Shown one piece after another: positions 59,073-64,000 of a stretch of DNA of 64,000 nt. Each line of letters starts with the position of its first letter. Positions within the stretch are counted from its first letter, which is position 1. Source of the stretch: Hamadaea flava (GTDB lineage: Bacteria; Actinomycetota; Actinomycetes; Mycobacteriales; Micromonosporaceae); NCBI RefSeq assembly GCF_024172085.1, contig NZ_JAMZDZ010000001.1:4340001-4404000 (forward strand), in the 5' to 3' direction. The position numbers and the translations under genes were made by a program. The notes under the pieces are model-generated. The model saw only the letters and a list, made by a program, of their open reading frames with translations, ran no database searches and was not told the origin of the DNA.

Positions 59073-59887
59073 GCCGTCTCGCTGTCGTCGTGGCTGTTGA
59101 GCAGGTGGGCCAGAGCGGCGCCCATGCCGAGCACTGCGACGGGCAGGCAGGAAACCAATGTGGTGATCCACCAGGGGGCGGCGGTCATGCCGGCGGATTC
59201 CATGAGGTGGTAGGCGACCTGTCCGGCCGAGCCGACCAGCAGCGAGCAGATCGCCGACCACTTGGCGAACCGGCGGGCGACCGCCGGAACCGCGCTACCG
59301 GCCAGCCACGCCCGCAGGGCGAACGCCGCGTAGACCTCGACGCCGATCGGCAGGGTGACGGCGGTGTTCAGTGAGAAGTCGTCCCAGATGCCCGGCAGCG
59401 GGTGCACGATGCCGAACCCGGTCAGCTCGCCGAGCCCGACCCAGCCGGACCAGATGGCCACGAACGCGGGAAGGGCGATCAGGAAGACCGGCCAGGACCG
59501 GACCCGATGGGGGGTGCGCACCGTGGCCGCCGTGGGCGCGAGTGTGGCCGGGTGTCCGTCAACCGCTGCCAGCGGCGCAACGGCCGGAGTGTCGATCACC
59601 GTAGGCGTCGCCACAGGCTCGATCACCGGCGATGGGACCGGCGGGTTGGCGGGACTGGCGGGCGGGTCTGCCGGGGTCGGCTCGATCACCGGCGTTGCCG
59701 CCGGAGTCGGGGGGAAGTCGGTGGCGGTCAGCGCGTCGCGCAGCGCCGCCGCTTTCGGGGCACCGATCTTCAGGTGCCGCATGAGCGCGTTGCGGGACGG
59801 CGTTGTCCCGATCGTGTCGGCGAGGGTGCGCGCGTGCGGCAGCAGGTCTTCTACCGCTACGGGGTAGGCGCTGGTCGGGGCAGTCAC
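59069..59887 (-). CDS. DUF2637/Spd-like membrane protein with N-terminal HTH
   Basis: 272 residues. Residues 10-55 form a helix-turn-helix-like segment (TTPSRNALMRHLKIGAPKAA), then a Pro-rich linker (PPTPAATPVIEPTP), then four membrane helices (SWPVFLIALPAFVAIWSGWV; AVTLPIGVEVYAAFALRA; SAICSLLVGSAGQVAYHL; LVSCLPVAVLGMGAALAH). DUF2637 proteins are frequent in AICEs and are thought to act with TraB in intramycelial spread; that function is inferred. Confidence 0.85.
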   Translation of the reverse strand: MTAPTSAYPVAVEDLLPHARTLADTIGTTPSRNALMRHLKIGAPKAAALRDALTATDFPPTPAATPVIEPTPADPPASPANPPVPSPVIEPVATPTVIDTPAVAPLAAVDGHPATLAPTAATVRTPHRVRSWPVFLIALPAFVAIWSGWVGLGELTGFGIVHPLPGIWDDFSLNTAVTLPIGVEVYAAFALRAWLAGSAVPAVARRFAKWSAICSLLVGSAGQVAYHLMESAGMTAAPWWITTLVSCLPVAVLGMGAALAHLLNSHDDSETA

Positions 59888-60117
59888 TTGGAGCCTCCCG
59901 AGTAGGGGTAGTCACGGGAAAGGGTCAGGTCGAGGTGGGTTGAGCCGTCGTCGTTGCGGAACAGGCTCGACTCGTAGGCAACGGTGAAGACCTCACGCAG
60001 CACCGCGACGGCGTTCGTCACGGCCTGCTCCGAGCCTTCAAGGCGCACCGCGACCGGCGCGACATGCCGCCGGAAGGCGCTCGGCCCGGCGGGGCCGTCG
60101 TAGTCGAAGTCGGGCAT
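59884..60117 (-). CDS. Small hypothetical AICE protein
   Basis: 77 residues: MPDFDYDGPAGPSAFRRHVA, then EGSEQAVTNAVAVLREVF and a C-terminal DLTLSRDYPYSGGSK. It looks like a single ferredoxin-like alpha/beta unit. Overlaps its neighbours by four and one bases, so it is within the operon. No family recognised. Confidence 0.8.
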   Translation of the reverse strand: MPDFDYDGPAGPSAFRRHVAPVAVRLEGSEQAVTNAVAVLREVFTVAYESSLFRNDDGSTHLDLTLSRDYPYSGGSK

Positions 60118-60368
60118 CAGGCGACCGCCAACCGGCGTACCGGCCGCATAGCGGCCTCGGTCAGGTTCAGCAGGTCCCGCAGCGCTGCCAGGCGCTCGCG
60201 CTCGGCGCGGCGCAGCCGCTTCCAGTCCAGCTCGGACGGGCCGCCGTCGGCCGTCAGCAGCAGAATCTCGGCCTGTGTCAGGTCCAGCTCGGCCGCGATC
60301 AGCGGCCATTCCAGCTCGATAGCGGTCAGCTCGGCCTCGGACGGGCCGGTCAAGTCGTTGAAGTCCAT
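60117..60368 (-). CDS. DUF6284-like small protein
   Basis: 83 residues: TGPSEAELTAIELEWPLIAAEL, then PSELDWKRLRRAERERLAALRD, two predicted helices. The pattern matches DUF6284, a family found mainly in actinomycete integrative elements. Function unknown. It starts eight bases after the zinc-ribbon gene ends. Confidence 0.8.
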   Translation of the reverse strand: MDFNDLTGPSEAELTAIELEWPLIAAELDLTQAEILLLTADGGPSELDWKRLRRAERERLAALRDLLNLTEAAMRPVRRLAVA

Positions 60369-60376
60369 GGGGTCGC

Positions 60377-60547
60377 TCAGTTCCTTCCAGCGTTCCGCGT
60401 GGCCTTCGGGCCGGTCGCGGTGCCGCCGCAACGGATGCAGCGGCGTTTGGCGGTCGACATGACGGCGAGCGCGCCGCAGACGCAGGGGCAGAGCACGGCG
60501 CTTTTCGGGACCGTGATCCGCACCGACGCGGCAAGGGATGCGAGCAT
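60377..60547 (-). CDS. 56-residue zinc-ribbon protein
   Basis: Begins MLASLAASVRITVPKSAVLC at 60547 with AAGGAG seven bases before the ATG, and ends RNAGRN at the TGA at 60377. CPCVCG and CIRCGG form a four-Cys zinc ribbon. First gene of the long leftward element operon. It may be a small DNA-binding or regulatory protein; no family is recognised. Confidence 0.75.
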   Translation of the reverse strand: MLASLAASVRITVPKSAVLCPCVCGALAVMSTAKRRCIRCGGTATGPKATRNAGRN

Positions 60548-60878
60548 GGAAACGCTCCTTCGGGAGTGGGAGCCGAGGCGCAGTCCCTAGCCGCCAAGCA
60601 AGGAGGACTGCGCCTCGGCGCATGAAGAACAGGTCAGACAGGCCGTAGCCAGTCGGGAAACGCTGTGTGCATTAGCGCTGGCCCCGCCGCCTGCTCGCCC
60701 GGAACCGACCCGGGGTCAACGCAGGGATTTGGTGGCTGTCACAACGGCCAGCCAGCGCGTTCCGCTATCGCTATTCACTTCTCAAGTGGTGCCAAGCGCT
60801 CAATGGCCGAAACCTGCGTCACAGCCGAAGCCGCTTCGCCGTCCGTCACCACAGGCCAGGATCAGGTCTTTCCTCGCT
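60548..60878. other. Leader of the leftward AICE operon
   Basis: 331 bases between the zinc-ribbon start and the regulator switch. I find no gene with a ribosome-binding site on either strand. An open frame 60665-60880 on the plus strand lacks start signals and runs into the operator. Confidence 0.5.
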
Positions 60879-60899
60879 AGTTTGCCGGTTTGCTAGCGA
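60879..60899. promoter_or_regulatory. Operator O1 of the GntR switch
   Basis: The 21 bases starting AGTTTGCCGGTTTGC and ending TAGCGA recur in inverted orientation at 60944-60964 with one mismatch. It overlaps the predicted start of the leftward transcript. Confidence 0.65.
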
Positions 60900-60909
60900 A
60901 CTTGCGAGG

Positions 60910-60939
60910 AGCGTAAGCCGCGTCACACGACGGTGTCAA
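60910..60939 (-). promoter_or_regulatory. Leftward AICE operon promoter
   Basis: On the minus strand TTGACA, 18 bases, TACGCT: a consensus -35 and a good -10, lying exactly between the two operator copies. It drives the transfer/replication operon. Confidence 0.72.
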
Positions 60940-60943
60940 CACC

Positions 60944-60964
60944 TCGCTAGCAAACTGGCAAACT
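60944..60964. promoter_or_regulatory. Operator O2 of the GntR switch
   Basis: An inverted copy of O1 (20 of 21 bases). It ends seven bases before TCTAAT, the likely -10 of the regulator gene, so binding would give autorepression. Confidence 0.65.
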
Positions 60965-60974
60965 TGCTGCTCTA

Positions 60975-61838
60975 ATGGACGCCATGCAGGCACACACCAC
61001 TGAGGCGACGCTGCCGGTCAAGTACCGGATCGCCGACGCCTTGCGCGCGCAGATCGTGGACGGCCACTTGAAGCCAGGCGATCCACTGCCGACCATCGAG
61101 GAGCTCTCGTCGCAGTGGCGTTGTTCGACGTTGGTAGCGCGGGAGGCGCTAGACGTCCTGAAGTCCGAGGGCCGTGTCAGCGGTGGCCGTGGCAAGCGCG
61201 CCACGGTGCGGATTCCGCCCAAGCGCATCACGCTGTCGAACGAATGGAGTCAGGAGCAGAAGGACCTGGTTCTAATGCCGTCGTCGGTGCGGGCCGCACG
61301 CGGAGCTATCGAGCTGACCGCCGGTATCCCCATCGAGGAGATTCAGTCGACCCATCAATACGAAGTAGTGCCCGCGTCCGCTGAGATCGCTGCCGAGTTC
61401 GGCATCGAACCGGGCACGCTCGTTCAACAGCGGACCTATGAGATGACCGACCCTGCTAGCGGCCACCGGCTGAGTTTCAGCGTCTCCTACATCCCACTCG
61501 CGCTAATCGAGGGCAACCCAGCTCTGCTCGACGATGCCAACGAGCCGTGGCCCGGCGGCCACCAACACCAGCTCTACACGGTAGGCATTGAGATTGATCG
61601 GTTCGTGCGCGGCGTCATCGCGATGCAACCGACGCCCGGCGATCGACAGAAATGGGGGATGGAACAGGGAGTTTCGCTGCTGCGGGTTCGTAGCCGGTCG
61701 GTCGACATCACCGGTCGTGTCGTAGAACTCTCGGACGCTCTTTACCCGGCGGACCGTACCGAGATTGCGTTTACCGAACAGCTACAGCGGTGGCCCACCG
61801 ACCATCCGAAGTACGACGAGAAGGCAGATCGACTGTGA
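60975..61838 (+). CDS. GntR-family regulator with UTRA domain (KorSA-like)
   Basis: 287 residues from the ATG at 60975; an ATG at 60984 would fit a leaderless start from TCTAAT. The winged helix spans KYRIADALRAQIVDGHLKPG to RVSGGRGKRATVRIPP (17-75), and a UTRA ligand-binding domain follows (TLVQQRTYEMTDPASGHRLS; GVIAMQPTPGDRQKWG). In pSAM2 the GntR protein KorSA represses the activator of replication and transfer. Two operator copies flank the promoters next to this gene. Confidence 0.9.
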   Translation: MDAMQAHTTEATLPVKYRIADALRAQIVDGHLKPGDPLPTIEELSSQWRCSTLVAREALDVLKSEGRVSGGRGKRATVRIPPKRITLSNEWSQEQKDLVLMPSSVRAARGAIELTAGIPIEEIQSTHQYEVVPASAEIAAEFGIEPGTLVQQRTYEMTDPASGHRLSFSVSYIPLALIEGNPALLDDANEPWPGGHQHQLYTVGIEIDRFVRGVIAMQPTPGDRQKWGMEQGVSLLRVRSRSVDITGRVVELSDALYPADRTEIAFTEQLQRWPTDHPKYDEKADRL

Positions 61839-62761
61839 AGAGTGAGCGGCCGAGAATCGATCCGGCATTAGGACTAGACATCGCTCAGCATCGCACGGTG
61901 AGCCGCGAGGCTGCCGGGTCGGTGAGCGTCGTCCTTCCGGCACACAACGAAGCGGATCGGATCACGCGCTCGGTGGCTGACGCCTTTGATGGGCTTAGCC
62001 GCCTCGGTGGCTCGGATCATGAGGTGATCGTTGCCGCGAGTGGATGTACCGACAACACTGCCGAACTTGCGGCGGCAGCGGGAGCGAAGGTTGTAGAAGC
62101 GCCCGTTGGCAAGGGGTCGGCCATGCACGCTGGTGTTCAGGCATCCAGCGGAGATGTGATCTGCCTGATTGACGGAGACCTGCACTACTACGGGGACCCA
62201 CCGCTCGTTTCCGTCCTGGCAGATCCGATCTTGCAAGGCATTACGGACGCGACGATCAGCAATCTGTACTGGAGGCCGCTGTATCCCCAGATGTGGATGC
62301 GGGGATTCTTCACTCCACTGATGGGAGTGCTGTTTCCGGAGATCTTGCCCAAGGTAGGGCCTACGCCCTGGTCGGGGCAGCGCGCCGTTCGGCGGGAGTT
62401 TTGGCCCGCCGAGCTGCCGTCCGGATTCACCAGCGATGTAACCCTGCTGCTGCACTGGAACCAGCATGCTCCGCGCATGACGCCTGTCGTCACCGATGAC
62501 TGGTCACACCCCCAGCGCACCGACGAAAGCAAGGAGCGACTCATGGCTGCGGAGCTGGCGGTCATACTTCGCCATGCAGTCGGCCAAGGTCGCATGGAGG
62601 CCAGCGAGGAACCCTGTTTTCTCCAGTGGTACGACCAGGCACACGAGATGATGGCGGCCTACAGGCCGGGCGTGGACGACCCGCAGGAGTTTGAGCAAAC
62701 GCTTCTCACCGAATCACTGGGTGCCCTGCGGCACAACCTCCGCCAATCGGGGGCCGAATAG
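61835..62761 (+). CDS. GT2-family glycosyltransferase (GpgS/dolichyl-phosphate-mannose-synthase-like)
   Basis: 308 residues from a GTG at 61835 that overlaps the regulator stop by four bases. VSVVLPAHNEADRI (PAHNE 35-39), VIVAASGCTDNT, KGSAMHAGVQASSGDVICLI and DGD (114-116) are GT-A signatures of the family that contains glucosyl-3-phosphoglycerate synthase. It lacks membrane helices and has a full-length C-terminal half (TPWSGQRAVRREFWP). Why an AICE should carry it under its regulator is unknown; a surface- or metabolite-modifying cargo is possible. Confidence 0.87.
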   Translation: MKSERPRIDPALGLDIAQHRTVSREAAGSVSVVLPAHNEADRITRSVADAFDGLSRLGGSDHEVIVAASGCTDNTAELAAAAGAKVVEAPVGKGSAMHAGVQASSGDVICLIDGDLHYYGDPPLVSVLADPILQGITDATISNLYWRPLYPQMWMRGFFTPLMGVLFPEILPKVGPTPWSGQRAVRREFWPAELPSGFTSDVTLLLHWNQHAPRMTPVVTDDWSHPQRTDESKERLMAAELAVILRHAVGQGRMEASEEPCFLQWYDQAHEMMAAYRPGVDDPQEFEQTLLTESLGALRHNLRQSGAE

Positions 62762-62803
62762 CCGGCGCTTTGGCCGCAGGCAGGCTAGACAGTCCCGACC
62801 AGG

Positions 62804-63094
62804 TCAGCCGCCGCCTCTCAGGAGGGAAGTCCCGTAGCAGCTAACCGGTTGCCATGGTCCATCGCCATGAGCACTCATGAGGTTCCGGATCACTCGCCAT
62901 GCTTCGGCCTTAGTTTGGTACGCGCGCGTGTCGCCACCGTGGCCGGTCATGTTGACGTACCAGCGGCCATCGCCGAGAACGCCAACGCTGATGTGGTGCT
63001 CGCGCCACGATCCCGATGACCCGTTCCGCCAGCGCGCGCGGCACTCATAGGTGACTCTCAGCAGGTCAACCCGGGTGCCGCGCTCGACTGTCAC
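62804..63094 (-). CDS. Hypothetical protein behind a LexA-type box
   Basis: 96 residues from a GTG at 63094, chosen because TAATAT lies seven bases upstream (leaderless) with a LexA-type box abutting it. LLRVTYECRARWRNGSSGSWR, HISVGVLGDGRWYVNMTGHG and KAEAWRVIRNLM suggest a small beta-rich fold. No family recognised. If the box is functional the gene responds to DNA damage. Confidence 0.7.
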   Translation of the reverse strand: MTVERGTRVDLLRVTYECRARWRNGSSGSWREHHISVGVLGDGRWYVNMTGHGGDTRAYQTKAEAWRVIRNLMSAHGDGPWQPVSCYGTSLLRGGG

Positions 63095-63101
63095 ACGAGC
63101 G

Positions 63102-63107
63102 ATATTA
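63102..63107 (-). promoter_or_regulatory. -10 box for the gene 62804-63094
   Basis: TAATAT, seven bases, GTG. One base overlaps the LexA-type box, so a bound repressor would block RNA polymerase. Confidence 0.5.
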
Positions 63108-63120
63108 GAACATGTGTTCG
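63107..63120. promoter_or_regulatory. LexA (SOS)-type box
   Basis: On the minus strand CGAACACATGTTCT, matching 13 of 14 positions of the Gram-positive consensus CGAACRNRYGTTYC. It lies between divergent genes at 62804-63094 and 63163-64000. Confidence 0.6.
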
Positions 63121-63130
63121 TTAGTTCGGG

Positions 63131-63176
63131 ATAGATCTTGGCAACAGGGCAGACAGTGATGTATGCCAAGATCTAT
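63131..63176. repeat. 12-bp perfect inverted repeat at a start codon
   Basis: ATAGATCTTGGC (63131-63142) pairs with GCCAAGATCTAT (63165-63176) across 22 bases. The right arm reaches the in-frame ATG at 63175, so an RNA hairpin would mask it; alternatively the arms are a dimer site. Confidence 0.75.
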
Positions 63177-64000
63177 GACCTTGGGGAAACCGACTACACC
63201 GACCGACTCAATAGGCAGCCAGATAGCCGCATTTCTCCGGCCTCGGTGGCTCCGCCTCACCCTGGCAACCACGTTCGCGGGCCTGGTCGCCGTCATCGTT
63301 GGCGGCGTCTTGCACTGGCTGGCAGCAGACGCGGCGGCCACGTCGGCATTGGGCACCTGGCGATGGATCGCCTTCACCTGGCTAGTGCTCGCCGCACCGT
63401 GGTGGGCAATCGCGATCCTGCGGACGTTACGCCCGGCCCGTAGCTACGTGATGGCAGCGAGCGCGGCTGTCGCTCTCGCTCTTTGCCTCGGCCTGCCGAG
63501 CGCGACATGGTGGACGTACGCCGTCAACCACTCAGCCGGTAAGGGTGCAGCGTTCGACAGCTCCGCCGTCTTTGCCTTCTTCTCGTCGGCGTTCTCGCAG
63601 TATCGCGAGCCGCTAACCGAAGAGGGCGAGATGAAGATCGGGGCCAGCGTGCGCCGCAAGAGCCGTTCCGCCGTCCTCGACCGCGTGAGGCAGGTAAGGG
63701 CTGTCCTTGACGCACCCGTTCCCGGTGAGACACCACCGCCGGGCAAAGATTGGCAGCGCACCCGATACAACCTGGCCATGGCGAGCAAGGTCCCCGGCGA
63801 GCCCGGCAAGCTGACTTACGAGGTGATCGCCGAGGAGACCTACCCGGTCGACGCCTTCCCCTACTGGGGCAACGCAAAGCTCGGCGTCACGCTGTGGACC
63901 TTCACCGTGCGCCAGGACGGCGAAGGCCGATGGTGGGTAGCCGACTTCATCCACCCCGACGTCTGTGCCGCATACCGCTACGGCCACGGTTGCCAAGTCA
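63163..64000 (+). CDS. Membrane protein of the AICE, 3' end outside the window
   Basis: 279 residues visible from the ATG at 63163 (MPRSMTLGKP); the ATG at 63175 is the alternative. Three membrane helices (TLATTFAGLVAVIVGGVLHWL; RWIAFTWLVLAAPWWAIAIL; YVMAASAAVALALCLGL) precede an outside domain with WGNAKLGVTLWTFTVRQDG and GRWWVADFIHP, the strand pattern of an NTF2-like fold as in TcpC-type conjugation proteins. That likeness is weak. It shares its upstream region, including the SOS-type box, with the divergent 62804-63094 gene. Confidence 0.8.
   Translation, partial: MPRSMTLGKPTTPTDSIGSQIAAFLRPRWLRLTLATTFAGLVAVIVGGVLHWLAADAAATSALGTWRWIAFTWLVLAAPWWAIAILRTLRPARSYVMAASAAVALALCLGLPSATWWTYAVNHSAGKGAAFDSSAVFAFFSSAFSQYREPLTEEGEMKIGASVRRKSRSAVLDRVRQVRAVLDAPVPGETPPPGKDWQRTRYNLAMASKVPGEPGKLTYEVIAEETYPVDAFPYWGNAKLGVTLWTFTVRQDGEGRWWVADFIHPDVCAAYRYGHGCQV

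Larger units (their letters stand above)
50731..64000. mobile_element. Actinomycete integrative and conjugative element (AICE), left part
   Basis: It starts at the tRNA-Tyr 3' end (presumed attL core within 50731-50750) and holds integrase, excisionase, DUF3631 ATPase, prim-pol, TraB translocase, Spd-like membrane protein, NUDIX and a GntR regulator: the single-translocase AICE plan rather than a type IV secretion ICE. GC falls visibly right of about 60,800. No second copy of the tRNA 3' end was found before 64,000, so the right end is outside the window. Confidence 0.9.

Noticed and set aside
60665-60880. Plus-strand 71-codon frame before the GntR switch
   Set aside because: No start signal, odd composition, and it ends in operator O1.
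63138-63443. Plus-strand frame starting MATGQTVMYAK
   Set aside because: Overlaps the membrane-protein gene in another frame; downstream part is Arg/Gly/His shadow sequence.
60700-64000. Search for attR (second copy of the tRNA-Tyr 3' end)
   Set aside because: No match of useful length to 50731-50750 was seen, so the right boundary is assumed to lie beyond the window.

Overview
The window is about 64 kb of high-GC actinobacterial chromosome. GC-rich wobble positions, TANNNT -10 boxes, zinc-type ribosomal proteins L33/L36/S14/S4 and the long acidic tails on L17, RpoA and SecE point to a filamentous actinomycete. Micromonosporaceae is my best guess; it is an inference and was not tested by a search.

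Bases 1-9,540 hold metabolic and hypothetical genes: the start of an acyl-CoA dehydrogenase, three DUF4190-type small membrane proteins, two SDR oxidoreductases, a CitE-like CoA-ester lyase, an EamA transporter, a HAD hydrolase, a RsmC-like methyltransferase and truA. Bases 9,600-31,800 are the leftward ribosomal superoperon. In transcription order it runs rpsL-rpsG-fusA-tuf, then rpsJ-rplC-rplD-rplW-rplB-rpsS-rplV-rpsC-rplP-rpmC-rpsQ-rplN-rplX-rplE-rpsN-rpsH-rplF-rplR-rpsE-rpmD-rplO, then secY-adk-map-infA-rpmJ-rpsM-rpsK-rpsD-rpoA-rplQ. Bases 32,000-46,900 carry two more DUF4190-like proteins, rpoC and rpoB, a PIG-V-like mannosyltransferase, rplL-rplJ, rplA-rplK, nusG-secE, tRNA-Trp, rpmG, tRNA-Met and tRNA-Thr. 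Together these genes make the translation apparatus, RNA polymerase and the Sec channel. Promoters of the -35/-10 type can be read in front of rpsL, rpsJ, infA, rpoB and rplJ. The rpsL and rpsJ leaders are both about 330 nt and share an identical 25-nt element.

Bases 46,900-50,470 hold a membrane GGDEF-EAL protein, a tiny secreted peptide whose predicted mature form begins and ends with DFDWN, and a YajQ-family protein.

From the tRNA-Tyr gene at 50,670 to the end of the window lies an actinomycete integrative and conjugative element (AICE), of the kind that includes SLP1, which also uses tRNA-Tyr. On the minus strand it carries a tyrosine integrase, an excisionase, a DUF3631 ATPase, a primase-polymerase, a TraB/FtsK DNA translocase, a NUDIX hydrolase, a DUF2637/Spd-like membrane protein and several small proteins. 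On the plus strand it carries a GntR-type regulator overlapping a GT2 glycosyltransferase. The regulator sits at a divergent switch where two inverted operator copies flank a TTGACA-N18-TACGCT promoter. I also see a probable transfer locus (ten GGTAGCG heptamers around the traB 3' end), an iteron-like cluster (eight TGGGACGG octamers) in the 3' end of the ATPase gene, a LexA-type box between two divergent genes at the right, and RHIM-like C-terminal motifs on the NUDIX protein and a neighbouring orphan. No right attachment site is visible, so the element runs past base 64,000.
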